Shown piece after piece: positions 35,901 to 44,058 of a stretch of 64,000 nt of DNA. The notes beneath the pieces are model-generated. The model did not search any database. It was given only the letters and a program-made list of their open reading frames with translations, and was not told the origin of the DNA. The DNA is from Winogradskyella marincola (lineage in GTDB: Bacteria > Bacteroidota > Bacteroidia > Flavobacteriales > Flavobacteriaceae): NCBI RefSeq assembly GCF_029624125.1, contig NZ_JARSBN010000003.1:62001-126000 (forward strand), read 5' to 3'. A program made the translations under genes and the position numbers. The first letter of the stretch is position 1; the number at the start of each line of letters is the position of its first letter.

Positions 35901-36314
35901 GAGACTTCAGATTCAGTAGGGAGTAACGGATTTATTGCTTACAGATTAAAACCAAAATCAAACATTCAGGTTGGTGAGGTAATGGATGGTATTGCTGCAA
36001 TTTATTTCGATTTTAATGAACCAATCATAACTAATATGGTATCTACAACGGTTGTGGAAAATTTAGGGATTGATGAGTATGAAAGTAATTTAGTATCCAT
36101 TTATCCAAATCCTTTTAATAATGTTATTTACTTAAATTCAAAAAATGGAATAGAGGTTAATGTCATAGAAATAATAGACCTTCAAGGAAAAGTTTTAATT
36201 AAGAGTTCTAACGAAACAGATAAAATTAAGACTGATCAATTATCATCAGGTGTATATATACTTTCATTAGAAACCAATTCAGGGATATTAAACTCCAGGA
36301 TTATAAAGAATTAG
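32946..36314 (+). CDS. BspA-type (DUF285) repeat surface protein with type IX secretion sorting domain
   Basis: 1122 residues from ATG 32946 (MKNFYVALIFFLISFIASAQ, a signal peptide); the upstream in-frame ATG at 32877 lies within the dnaK terminator. After a PKD-like region (FGDGTTMTNVASSITHTYSS) come 17-18 units of about 24 residues with the core FNQPLDNWDVSNVTNMxxMF (nt about 33360-34760), the BspA/DUF285 leucine-rich-like repeat. Then DUF11-like modules (SYDPNDINV..) and a type A sorting domain starting SIYPNPFNN and ending LETNSGILNSRIIKN. It should be secreted through the type IX system and attached to the surface; an adhesin role is inference. Confidence 0.9.
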   Translation: MKNFYVALIFFLISFIASAQEPFITTWEVTNESLEITIPVPSSEYSYDYTIDFGDGTTMTNVASSITHTYSSAGIYTVEISGVFPAIRIYDSDYENQIKLKSIEQWGDVAWQTMYRAFMRSYNLVINATDAPDLSQVTDMSYMFVHAESLNQSINHWDVSNVEDMSWMFESALVFNQPLDNWNVSNVTNMFRMFYGAVSFNQPIGNWDVSNVTSFGFMFSRDVNVPSTYPGLIFNQPLNSWNTSNAINMDGMFYGAEAFNQPLDSWNVSSVTTMVSMFNGATQFNQPLNNWDVSNVTNMAGMFSGATAFNQPLNSWNTSSLNTISSMFSGASAFNQPIDSWDVSGVDDMNYVFYNASSFNGTINAWNVSNVVTMSSMFYGASNFNQPLNNWNTSNVQSMSEIFKNASNFNQPLDNWDVSNVEWFDEMFMNATSFNGAVNGWDFSSIDNQGFFGDGVADMFNGAIHFNQPVDQWNISNLISLAWLFRGASAFNQPLDNWDVSNIKKMTSMFEDASAFNQPLNSWDVSNVDYVQSMTSMFEGASSFNQPLDNWNVSNVSWMNNMFKDASSFNQDLSSWDVSYVDRFNNMFENASSYNQPLNSWDFSDMDTSISIYGLYKFLSHTNMSIENYDAFLQHLTTYDFSAILGAEGLQYCDETSVDYLENQLNWDIYGHSPALCNMVSGTVYFDSNNNECDASDVEVSNYFVFLENTENQNLYATQIMNGNYELALSGNSFTASVQGLPDFMTASPIDVSVEFLEESMSETLDFCLTASQTIEDLSVTIVPISEARPGFESTYQLIVENIGTESISNIEVNLEFDDTMQSFVSSIPTPNTTTTDNLQFSFSSLNPFETKVVDIKMQVLTPPIVNSDDLLTFNASVLPSTNDYSPENNTYQLEQIVVNSYDPNDINVLQGESITVSQTSEYLDYVIRFQNTGTASAVNVEVQSLLHNNLDPSSFRMLNSSHDYTVKIENNIITFTFENIHLPDETSDSVGSNGFIAYRLKPKSNIQVGEVMDGIAAIYFDFNEPIITNMVSTTVVENLGIDEYESNLVSIYPNPFNNVIYLNSKNGIEVNVIEIIDLQGKVLIKSSNETDKIKTDQLSSGVYILSLETNSGILNSRIIKN
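33360..34760 (+). repeat. Internal coding repeats, 17-18 units of about 72-75 bp
   Basis: Each unit encodes F-N-Q-P-L-x-x-W-D/N-V/T-S-N-V plus a variable part with MF-x-x-A. The DNA copies are degenerate but recognisable (TTTAATCAGCCTTTA, TGGGATGTTTCTAAT), allowing unit gain or loss by recombination. Confidence 0.85.
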
Positions 36315-36333
36315 TTTTTTGAGGGCTATTAAA

Positions 36334-36366
36334 AAAACGCAATCATTCATTTGGTTGCGTTTTTTT
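36334..36366 (+). terminator. Terminator after the BspA-type gene (copy 2 of an identical pair)
   Basis: The same 33 bases as 32860-32892 (stem CGCAATC / GGTTGCG), here preceded by seven A and followed by nine T. It lies 19 bp after the stop. Confidence 0.85.
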
Positions 36367-36468
36367 TTCATTTTATCTATACTTTTTAATTAAAATTCTT
36401 CTTTTTGTTATACTTGTGTAAGAAGTCTAATAGCTGATGTTTTAGATTTTGAAGGCTATTAATCAATC

Positions 36469-37785
36469 ATGAAAAAAAGAGTATCAAGTCTTAGACAAAA
36501 GATATTTTGGCTTAGAGATTCTGTAAAAGGAAATCCTATAAAAACAGAGTTGAATAGCACACAAAAGCTACTCAATAATTCTGTGCCAGATTCATTCTCA
36601 ATGCAGAGTTCATTAGAGCATTTACTACAGCATGCAATAACTACAACAGATTTTTATAAAGGGTGTAATTTGCTCAATGGATTAGATAGCTTTCCTATTA
36701 TTAATAAAAATACTATTAGAGATCATTTTGATGAATTTAAGTCTTCAAAATATGATGTTTCTAAGTGTCGCAAGGTCTCTACAAGTGGATCTACAGGTTC
36801 GCCTTTTAGTGTGTATCACAACAAAGAAAAAATTAAGAAGAACATTGCAGATAATATTTATTTTTCTGAAAAATCTAACTACCAGTTAGGTGATTTTTTG
36901 GTATATGTAAAAATCTGGTCAGACACTTTTAGCTTTAAAAAGAAACTTGATTTTCAGTTAAAAAATATGCATCCTTTAAGTGTTTTTAATCTGTCTGATA
37001 ACGAAATAAAGGCTTTTGTTAGTAGGTTAAATAAACAATCCTCAGAGGTATGTTTTATAGGTTATGCATCATGTTTTGAGAAAATATGTAAGTATCTCGA
37101 TAAGTTAAAAGAGAACCCAATAACTTTCAAAACAAAATCAATAATTACAATTTCAGAAGCTTTAAATGATTATACCAGACATTCTGTGCGGAAGTATTTT
37201 GGTGTTCAGCCTCTGTCCAGATATTCAAACAACGAAAATGGCATTATTGCACAGCAGATAGAGGAAGGAGATTTAAAATTTAAGATTAATGATTCTAGCT
37301 ATGTTGTAGAAATATTTGATTTAAATTCTGATAAGAAATTAAACTATGGCGAACGAGGAAGAATAGTTGTTACCGACTTGTACAATTGGGCAACACCATT
37401 AGTTAGGTACGATACAGGTGATGTAGGAGTAATGCAATTAGACGATAACAAAAGACCTTATTTTACAGAGGTTTCAGGTAGAAAACTAGATCTGCTTTAT
37501 GATACAAAAGGTAACCTAGTGCCTTCTCATCTATCAGCTAAGTTATGTAAATATGGCCAGTACAAACAATTTCAATTGGTACAAAAAACTAAAAATATAT
37601 ACCAAGTCAATCTTAATACAGATACAAAAATAGATGAAGAGGAATTGGTAAAAGAGTATAAGTCTTATTTTGGTTCTGATGCTGAGATAAAAATCAATTA
37701 TGTAGATGATATTCCTTTATTAAACTCCGGAAAACGCAGAGAAGTCGTCAATGAGTATTACAATTCAAATCAATTAAATGGGTAA
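36469..37785 (+). CDS. CapK/PaaK-like adenylate-forming enzyme, paralogue 1
   Basis: 438 residues. The adenylate-forming family P-loop is STSGSTGSP (104-112); later motifs are RYSNNENGIIAQQ, TDLYNWATPLVRYDTGDVG and a C-terminal GKRREVVNEYY. It resembles phenylacetate-CoA ligase and the CapK proteins of capsule loci, which activate a carboxylic acid with ATP. The substrate is unknown. It is highly similar over its whole length to the protein at 39181-40467 and overlaps the intervening membrane-protein gene by 8 bp. Confidence 0.85.
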   Translation: MKKRVSSLRQKIFWLRDSVKGNPIKTELNSTQKLLNNSVPDSFSMQSSLEHLLQHAITTTDFYKGCNLLNGLDSFPIINKNTIRDHFDEFKSSKYDVSKCRKVSTSGSTGSPFSVYHNKEKIKKNIADNIYFSEKSNYQLGDFLVYVKIWSDTFSFKKKLDFQLKNMHPLSVFNLSDNEIKAFVSRLNKQSSEVCFIGYASCFEKICKYLDKLKENPITFKTKSIITISEALNDYTRHSVRKYFGVQPLSRYSNNENGIIAQQIEEGDLKFKINDSSYVVEIFDLNSDKKLNYGERGRIVVTDLYNWATPLVRYDTGDVGVMQLDDNKRPYFTEVSGRKLDLLYDTKGNLVPSHLSAKLCKYGQYKQFQLVQKTKNIYQVNLNTDTKIDEEELVKEYKSYFGSDAEIKINYVDDIPLLNSGKRREVVNEYYNSNQLNG

Positions 37786-39154
37786 GAAAACCGTTTACTT
37801 TATTTTAGGGTTACTTGCCTTTGGTTTTAGATTATTTCAAGAACTTCAATCGTCTATCATTACAGGTATCAATGGAGGTTACTACCCAGTTCAAGTAAGA
37901 AGTATTTTAGAGCATGGTCATTTAGCTATGAATGATATGCCATTTATATTTTATGTAAATGCTTTATTGATAAAGAGTTTAGCATGGCTTTTTCCATCAC
38001 AGCCGTTAGAGGCTCTCATTATTTTTGGTATAAAAATATTAGGTGCATTAAGCATTCCCTTGGTAGTAATTCCATTATATAAGATTATTAATAATTATCT
38101 TGAATATAAGCCAACAAAGCTGTTAGAATACAGTTTAGTCACGTTTGTTCTGTTTTCATTTTCGCCATTATATTTAAGTGCTGAAATGATGAAAAATGCC
38201 TATGCTATTGTAGGTTTTACTTACTTTTTGTACTTATTCCTTAGTTTTTTTAAGTGCAGATCTGTTAAGCATGGAGTACTTATGCTATTAACACTGATTT
38301 TTATTGCGTTTACACATTTTGGTGTTTTTGCTATTTCTATCATTTTTCTGTTTATTTATTTGGTAAGTATTTATAAAGTAAAAGCCCTTGTGCCTATTCT
38401 AGTTATGGCAGCTTTAGGTTTTCTGGTTGTATGGTGGTTAGATCCCTTTAGAGCTTATAATGCTATTAATATTTTTGAAGAATGGTTTGGTTTGCCATGG
38501 CGAATAGCTTTCTATCCTGCTGGCATAGCTAGTTTTATATTTAGTGTTTTAATAAGTGTAGCATTGTTTTTTTCTATTAGAAATGATGAAGTTGTAGCCA
38601 AGCAAAAACAACTAATCACGATATTTTTATGGTTTATTGTAGTGCTGTCAATACCACTGTTACGTTTTGAACTCTGGAGGCGCTTTAATCTCATGCTTTT
38701 TATACCGCAAACGATAGCTTTGCTTTTGGTGTTTCCATACCTAATAGCATCGTACCAAAAGAAGTTTGTTGTATTGCTATGTATGGTGTCTATATTATCT
38801 ATAATTTATAACCTAATAATACCAAAGCAGAGTAGTATTAGTACAGACTCTTATAAGGATTTAGCTTTTGTGGCTGATGAGGTTTCTAATCCAGAGCAAA
38901 CGATTATAATGGTTAGGCATGGACTAGATTGGTGGATCGTTTGGCAGTTAAAAACTAAAATAGCACAATCTCACATTAAGGTAGATAAATCTATGGTTTC
39001 TAAGTATAAAGACATTATGTTTTTAAGGCAAAATAAAGGACATAACGATTTGTATCCAGGTCCAGGAAGTCCGTTTTTTAATCCTTCAGTCCCTAAAAAT
39101 AGTATACTTTTGTATAAGTCAGATTATTTTGAATTATATAAAAGAACTGATTAA
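37778..39154 (+). CDS. Polytopic membrane protein, possibly GT-C-like
   Basis: 458 residues with about ten membrane helices and a soluble C-terminal part of about 90 residues. The first external loop (GINGGYYPVQVRSILEHGHLAMNDMPF) recalls the loop of GT-C glycosyltransferases, where an acidic residue is catalytic, but the usual DxD or DE pair is not evident. Placed between two CapK-like genes, it may polymerise or transfer a glycan or lipid-linked intermediate. This is inference; no family assigned. Confidence 0.6.
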   Translation: MGKKTVYFILGLLAFGFRLFQELQSSIITGINGGYYPVQVRSILEHGHLAMNDMPFIFYVNALLIKSLAWLFPSQPLEALIIFGIKILGALSIPLVVIPLYKIINNYLEYKPTKLLEYSLVTFVLFSFSPLYLSAEMMKNAYAIVGFTYFLYLFLSFFKCRSVKHGVLMLLTLIFIAFTHFGVFAISIIFLFIYLVSIYKVKALVPILVMAALGFLVVWWLDPFRAYNAINIFEEWFGLPWRIAFYPAGIASFIFSVLISVALFFSIRNDEVVAKQKQLITIFLWFIVVLSIPLLRFELWRRFNLMLFIPQTIALLLVFPYLIASYQKKFVVLLCMVSILSIIYNLIIPKQSSISTDSYKDLAFVADEVSNPEQTIIMVRHGLDWWIVWQLKTKIAQSHIKVDKSMVSKYKDIMFLRQNKGHNDLYPGPGSPFFNPSVPKNSILLYKSDYFELYKRTD

Positions 39155-39180
39155 CAGCAACTCAAGAAATACTTTTTTTA

Positions 39181-40467
39181 TTGAATTTAAGGCGAAACAT
39201 TTTTTGGTTTTTAGATAAGATTAAAGGGCAACCTTTAAAACAACTTTGTGTAAAAACTCATGATATTTTAGAAGATAAAAGCCGAAAGAAAGCAGAAGCA
39301 GAAAATGCAGAGCAATTAAAGAAACTAATAACTCATGCAACTCAAACGACTAGGTTTTATGCAAATAAAAAGTATAGTGTTCTTCAGGATTTTCCTGTAA
39401 TTAATAAAAATAGTATTCGAGAAGATTTTGATGCATTTTTTTCTTCAAAATATAAAAAAAGCGAATGCAAAATAGTTTCAACAAGCGGTTCTACTGGTTC
39501 GCCTTTTAGTCTTTATCAAAATCAAGAAAAAGTATTTAAAGTACAAGCAGATAATATTTACTTTTCAAAAAAATCTGGCTATGAAGTTGGTGATTTTTTA
39601 GCCTTCATAAGAATTTGGCCCAAACAGATTAATATTAAGCTAAGATTTAATTTTTTGCTGAAAAACTTTATGCCATGGAATATACTTGATTTGTCAGATG
39701 AAGGTATAAAACAGCTTATTTCAAAATTAAATAAACAAAATAATCTGGTTAGTTTTTTAACCTATCCTACAGCCTTAGAGAAGATTTGCAAATATATAGA
39801 CGCGCTAGAAAGTAATCCTGTTCAATTTAAAACAAAATCTATAATTACAATGTCTGAGGCATTGAATGATTATACCAAAGATAAGACAGAGCAATACTTT
39901 GGTATTACGCCTTTATCTCGATACTCTAATAACGAAACAGGTATTATGGCTCAGCAAATTAGTTCTAACGATCAACGGTTTAGAATTAATGACTCTAGCT
40001 ATGTAATGGAAATACTAGACTTAGACTCTGACAAAGCGTTGCCTCATGGCCAACCAGGAAGAATAGTACTTACAGACCTGTATAATTTTGCAACACCTTT
40101 GCTTCGTTACGACACTGGTGATATAGGTGTTATGGAACAGGACGAAAATGGTATAAAATATTTTACTAATATTTCTGGAAGAAAAGTAGATCAATTGTAC
40201 AATACCAAAGGGGATTTAATTCCATCACATTTATCACTTCGATTAATGGATTATGGTAAGTTTAGACAATTTCAATTGGTTCAAAAAAGTAAAACAGAGT
40301 ATCATATCAATCTTAATACAGACACAAAAGTAGACGAAGCTAAAATCATTACAGACTACAAAGCGCATTTTGGTAATGATGCAGTTATAACAATTAACTA
40401 CGTTAACGAAATACCGTTACTATCTTCTGGCAAGCGTAGAGAAGTGGTAAATGAATATTACAAATAA
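39181..40467 (+). CDS. CapK/PaaK-like adenylate-forming enzyme, paralogue 2
   Basis: 428 residues starting at TTG 39181 (the N-terminus NLRRNIFWFLDKIKGQP aligns with paralogue 1). P-loop STSGSTGSP, RYSNNETGIMAQQ, TDLYNFATPLLRYDTGDIG and GKRREVVNEYYK are conserved, so it looks active. It lies 26 bp after the membrane-protein gene. The pair differs most at the N-terminus and around residues 160-190, which suggests different acyl substrates. Confidence 0.85.
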   Translation: MNLRRNIFWFLDKIKGQPLKQLCVKTHDILEDKSRKKAEAENAEQLKKLITHATQTTRFYANKKYSVLQDFPVINKNSIREDFDAFFSSKYKKSECKIVSTSGSTGSPFSLYQNQEKVFKVQADNIYFSKKSGYEVGDFLAFIRIWPKQINIKLRFNFLLKNFMPWNILDLSDEGIKQLISKLNKQNNLVSFLTYPTALEKICKYIDALESNPVQFKTKSIITMSEALNDYTKDKTEQYFGITPLSRYSNNETGIMAQQISSNDQRFRINDSSYVMEILDLDSDKALPHGQPGRIVLTDLYNFATPLLRYDTGDIGVMEQDENGIKYFTNISGRKVDQLYNTKGDLIPSHLSLRLMDYGKFRQFQLVQKSKTEYHINLNTDTKVDEAKIITDYKAHFGNDAVITINYVNEIPLLSSGKRREVVNEYYK

Positions 40468-41133
40468 CTATGCAGTATGCATTAAGTCTAAATTTCTGTC
40501 TTTTTCAGTATGAATAGGCACACCAAAAGCGAGTTTAAAATCTCCAACAGATTTTAAAACCAAAGAAGCACCACCAATTATAGTGTGGTCTCCAATAGAA
40601 AGCCCTTGGCTTACAGAAGCACCCAAACAAATAGATGAACAAAAACCTATAGTAACGTTTCCTGCAATAGTAACTCCAGAAGATAAGCTAGAAAAATCTG
40701 CCATAACAGAATCGTGCCCTAAAGAAGCTTTTGTGTTGAGAAGACAAAACTTGCCAATCTTAGCATTGGCATTAACAATAGAACCAGCCATAAGTACAGC
40801 GCCTTCAGGAACTAAAATGTCTTCAGCCAAAATAGCACTAGGATGAATAATAGGAACAAAATCAATTTTAGGAGCTATTTTTTTTATGCTTCGGTAGATG
40901 TTTAATCTTAGGTCATTATCGCCAATACCAATAACAATCCCTTCAATGTTAAACTCTTTAATTACATGAGAAAGTGAACTTAGATTTCCAATGATTTTAT
41001 GACCATATACTTTGGAATTTAACGGTTTATATGAATCAATAAAACCAACAAGATTGTAATCATTATTCTTCAAAATAATATCTACAATCATTTTAGCATG
41101 GCCAGAAGCACCATATATTAATATATTTTTCAT
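40468..41133 (-). CDS. NeuD/PglD-type sugar O- or N-acyltransferase
   Basis: 221 residues from ATG 41133 (MKNILIYGASGHAKMIVDII); ATG 41151 is possible. A Rossmann-like N-terminal domain is followed by left-handed beta-helix hexapeptide repeats (HPSAILAEDILVPEGAVLMAG.., GVTIAGNVTIGFCSSICLGASV), with the likely catalytic His in NTKASLGHDS. Family members acetylate sugars of surface glycans. It converges on CapK paralogue 2, with the stop codons adjacent, and fits a polysaccharide locus. Confidence 0.88.
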   Translation of the reverse strand: MKNILIYGASGHAKMIVDIILKNNDYNLVGFIDSYKPLNSKVYGHKIIGNLSSLSHVIKEFNIEGIVIGIGDNDLRLNIYRSIKKIAPKIDFVPIIHPSAILAEDILVPEGAVLMAGSIVNANAKIGKFCLLNTKASLGHDSVMADFSSLSSGVTIAGNVTIGFCSSICLGASVSQGLSIGDHTIIGGASLVLKSVGDFKLAFGVPIHTEKDRNLDLMHTA

Positions 41134-41349
41134 ATCGTTAGGTTTCGACAAATCAATTGGTCTAGGGTCAACAACTTAAATTGCCAAAGTAGATTTGGTT
41201 ATGCTTCGAAGATATTTAATCACTAACAAATAGCGCAGTAAATACGCTTAACAGTGTAATTTCATCCATTAAATGTTAAAATACTGAGCTATTTAAAGCT
41301 ATTTTTGTACAAAATTCTAAAAATTTAGTATCTCAGGATTATACAAATT

Positions 41350-42579
41350 ATGACGTTTAATAGATCTTTTTCAGTACAAAACAAGCCCAAAAACTTAGCA
41401 GTTAAACTCAATGCTAAAGCAGAACAGTCTGTGGTAAAAGGACATCCTTGGGTATTTTCTAATAGTATTGTAAAGATTAATGACGATGCAAATATTGGAG
41501 ATTTAGCTATTGTTTTTAGTAAGAATAAAAACAAAGTCATAGGCATTGGTTTGTACGATGCTAATTCGCCAATACGAATTAAAATGATTCATAACGCGCA
41601 GACTAAAGTGGTTATTAATCATGAATTTTTCCAACAAAAAATTGAAGTTGCATATCACAAGCGTGAAGAATTACTTAAAACCCAAACCAACAGCTACCGA
41701 TTACTATTTGGCGAAAATGATGGTTTCCCAGGATTAATAGCAGATGTTTATGATACTGTTTTGGTTGTAAAATTGTATTCTGAAATATGGTTGCCATATC
41801 TTCAATGGATTTTAGAAAGTCTTCAAAGTGTATCTAATTCAGAAACTATTGTACTTCGATTAAGTCGTCAATTAGAAAACAGTAAGCATCATCATTTTTC
41901 TGATGGAGATGTTGTTTTTGGCAGCTTAGAGAATGAAGTTGTAAAGTTTATAGAGCATGGAGTTCATTTTTCTGCTAATGTTCTAAAAGGTCATAAAACA
42001 GGATATTTTTTAGACCATAGAGATAATCGTAGACGTGTAGGAGAGCTAAGTAAAGGTAAAACCATGCTTGATGTATTTTCTTATGCTGGCGGATTTTCTG
42101 TGCATGCATTAGCTAATGGAGCCAAAGAAGTAACGAGTTTAGATATTAGCAAACAAGCGCTAGATGTTGCGAGAGAAAATGGAAAGTTAAACGACTATTC
42201 TGGAGTGCATAAAACCATTTCTGGAGATGCCTTTGTAGAAATGGAAAACCTCATAAAACAAAAAAATACTTTTGATGTGGTGGTTATAGATCCACCAAGT
42301 TTTGCCAAGCAGCAAAGCGAAATAGAACTTGCCAAAAAGAAATACAAGCAATTAGCAGAATTAGGAGTACAGCTCACGTCTAAAAAAGGTTTATTGGTTT
42401 TGGCATCGTGTTCATCTCGTGTAACAGCGCAATCCTTTTTCGATTTGAATCAAAGTGTATTAAATGCACAAGGTAGATTGTATGATACAGTTTTAAAAAC
42501 TAAACACGATGTAGACCATCCTGTAACGTTTCCTGAAGGAGCTTATTTAAAATGTGGTTATTATCGTTTTTTAGAGTAA
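41350..42579 (+). CDS. Class I rRNA (cytosine-C5)-methyltransferase, RlmI type
   Basis: 409 residues: N-terminal PUA domain (LNAKAEQSVVKGHPWVFSNSI), a middle EEHxH-like domain and a SAM-binding Rossmann domain with LDVFSYAGGFSVHALANGA, DVVVIDPPSFAK and LVLASCSSRV (catalytic Cys). In E. coli RlmI makes m5C1962 in 23S rRNA. A TATTTTTG box at 41300-41307 could be its promoter. Confidence 0.9.
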   Translation: MTFNRSFSVQNKPKNLAVKLNAKAEQSVVKGHPWVFSNSIVKINDDANIGDLAIVFSKNKNKVIGIGLYDANSPIRIKMIHNAQTKVVINHEFFQQKIEVAYHKREELLKTQTNSYRLLFGENDGFPGLIADVYDTVLVVKLYSEIWLPYLQWILESLQSVSNSETIVLRLSRQLENSKHHHFSDGDVVFGSLENEVVKFIEHGVHFSANVLKGHKTGYFLDHRDNRRRVGELSKGKTMLDVFSYAGGFSVHALANGAKEVTSLDISKQALDVARENGKLNDYSGVHKTISGDAFVEMENLIKQKNTFDVVVIDPPSFAKQQSEIELAKKKYKQLAELGVQLTSKKGLLVLASCSSRVTAQSFFDLNQSVLNAQGRLYDTVLKTKHDVDHPVTFPEGAYLKCGYYRFLE

Positions 42580-42605
42580 AAGTGCTATGCGTGCATAATA
42601 TTTTT

Positions 42606-42613
42606 TATATTTG
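42606..42613 (+). promoter_or_regulatory. Candidate -7 box (TATATTTG) for the nitronate monooxygenase gene
   Basis: Matches the Bacteroidota TAnnTTTG -7 element and lies 16 bp before the ATG; no good TTG -33 element is seen. Confidence 0.35.
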
Positions 42614-42629
42614 AATAAACTAAATTAAA

Positions 42630-43577
42630 ATGCAAACAAAACTAACCGAATTACTCAGCATAAAATATCCTGTAATACAAGCACCAATGTTTTTGGTGTC
42701 TAATGTGGCTATGGTTACAGAAGCCATGAAATGTGGTATTGCAGGCTGTATTCCTGCATTAAATTACAGAACATTAGACGAGTTAAGGGCTGCTATAAAA
42801 GAATTGAAAGCCAATAAAGTAGAAGGTGGTGCTTTTGGGTTTAATCTCATTGTAAATAAATCGAATCCTAAAGCAAAAGACCAACTAAGAGTAATTTGCG
42901 AAGAAGGTTGTGATTTTATTTTAACCTCTTTAGGTAGTCCTGAAGAAACCATAAGAGAAGCACACGCAGTTGGTATTAAAGTGTTTTGTGATATTACCGA
43001 TTTACGTTTTGCACAAAAGGTTGAAAGTCTTGGCGCAGATGCTGTTGTAGCAGTTAATAATGAAGCTGGTGGACATCGTGGTAACATTTCACCAAAGGAT
43101 TTAATTTCTAATTTGGTTGAAAATTTAAAAATACCAGTAATCTCAGCAGGTGGAGTAGGACAAAAGTCAGATATAGATAAGATGTTGAGCTATGGTGCTG
43201 TAGGTGTGTCTGTTGGTAGTCCTTTTATAGCTTCAGTAGAAGCTGGAGTTACAGACGAGTATAAACAAGCTTGTGTAGATTATGGAGCAAAAGATATTGT
43301 AATGACAGAGCGAATTTCTGGTACACCATGCACAGTAATAAATACACCTTATGTTCAAAAAATAGGAACTAAAGCTACTTGGATAGAAAGCCTGCTTAAC
43401 AAAAACCGAAAGCTTAAAAAGTGGGTAAAAATGATTCGTTTTTCAATAGGTATGAAAGCTACTGAAAAAGCAGCCAAAAAAGCCACCTACAAGACCGTTT
43501 GGGTTGCAGGACCAAGTATAGAGCACACCAAAGAAATATTGCCAGTAAAGGATATAGTGGCTAAGCTGGTTAATTAG
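42630..43577 (+). CDS. NAD(P)H-dependent flavin oxidoreductase / nitronate monooxygenase family
   Basis: 315 residues, FMN-binding TIM barrel. Motifs: YPVIQAPMFLVSN at the start, the active-site-region NNEAGGHRGN, VISAGGVGQKSDIDKMLSYGA and VGSPFIASVEAG. Family members oxidise alkyl nitronates or act as enoyl-ACP reductase (FabK-like); which one cannot be decided. It overlaps the converging small gene by 8 bp. Confidence 0.88.
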   Translation: MQTKLTELLSIKYPVIQAPMFLVSNVAMVTEAMKCGIAGCIPALNYRTLDELRAAIKELKANKVEGGAFGFNLIVNKSNPKAKDQLRVICEEGCDFILTSLGSPEETIREAHAVGIKVFCDITDLRFAQKVESLGADAVVAVNNEAGGHRGNISPKDLISNLVENLKIPVISAGGVGQKSDIDKMLSYGAVGVSVGSPFIASVEAGVTDEYKQACVDYGAKDIVMTERISGTPCTVINTPYVQKIGTKATWIESLLNKNRKLKKWVKMIRFSIGMKATEKAAKKATYKTVWVAGPSIEHTKEILPVKDIVAKLVN

Positions 43578-43929
43578 AAGCGGCTAGTAATTCCTCTTTC
43601 TTTTTCTTTTTGCGTTTGCCAGTAAAAATATTAAAAGTGTAACTCGCTGAGAGTCCTCCTAACATGGTAGATATTAGTTCGCTATTATCAAATTTTCCTG
43701 TAATGATATAACCATCATAAAACTCTTTAGACAAACCAGCTAAAGACGAAAGACCAAAGCTATACCAAAAAGCTTTGTTTTTATTTTTGGTTTTAGAGTA
43801 GACGTAAGTGTAAGTAACACTAGATATAGCTGCACCAACGGTAAAATGTAAGCCATCATCTTCTAGAGTAACCTGAGCCGAACTTAGATTGAAACAGAAA
43901 AGTGCAAATAAAATAAGTAAAGTTTTCAT
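43570..43929 (-). CDS. Small periplasmic protein, resembling DUF2279/YfiM
   Basis: 119 residues with a signal peptide (MKTLLILFALFCFNLSSAQ), a short hydrophobic stretch, the block GLSSLAGLSKEFYDGYI (an acidic KExxD motif as in YfiM-like proteins) and a very basic tail (KRKKKKKEE). Probably periplasmic or membrane-attached. The family link is tentative. Confidence 0.6.
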   Translation of the reverse strand: MKTLLILFALFCFNLSSAQVTLEDDGLHFTVGAAISSVTYTYVYSKTKNKNKAFWYSFGLSSLAGLSKEFYDGYIITGKFDNSELISTMLGGLSASYTFNIFTGKRKKKKKEELLAASN

Positions 43930-43985
43930 GTTTGTAAAAGGTTGGTTGGTAGTAATCTAACCGATTTGGTTAGGAATCCTAAATT

Positions 43986-44046
43986 TTTCGCTGTGACTAA
44001 TATTTTTACGATAAAAGCGTTAATTTCGCTGTGTTTTACGATAAAA
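43986..44046 (+). repeat. Two-copy direct repeat before the YiiX-like gene
   Basis: TTTCGCTGTG ... TTTACGATAAAA occurs twice: 43986-43995 with 44005-44016, and 44024-44033 with 44035-44046. The second copy ends 12 bp before TTG 44059. It could be an operator or a simple duplication. Confidence 0.5.
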
Positions 44047-44058
44047 TTTAACACCAGT

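Noticed and set aside
36469..40467. menE (o-succinylbenzoate-CoA ligase) among the adenylate-forming genes
   Set aside because: Both proteins are of the PaaK/CapK type and sit in a glycan-like locus, not with the men genes.
42764..43087. Minus-strand ORF of 107 codons
   Set aside because: Antisense to the flavin oxidoreductase barrel; no independent support.
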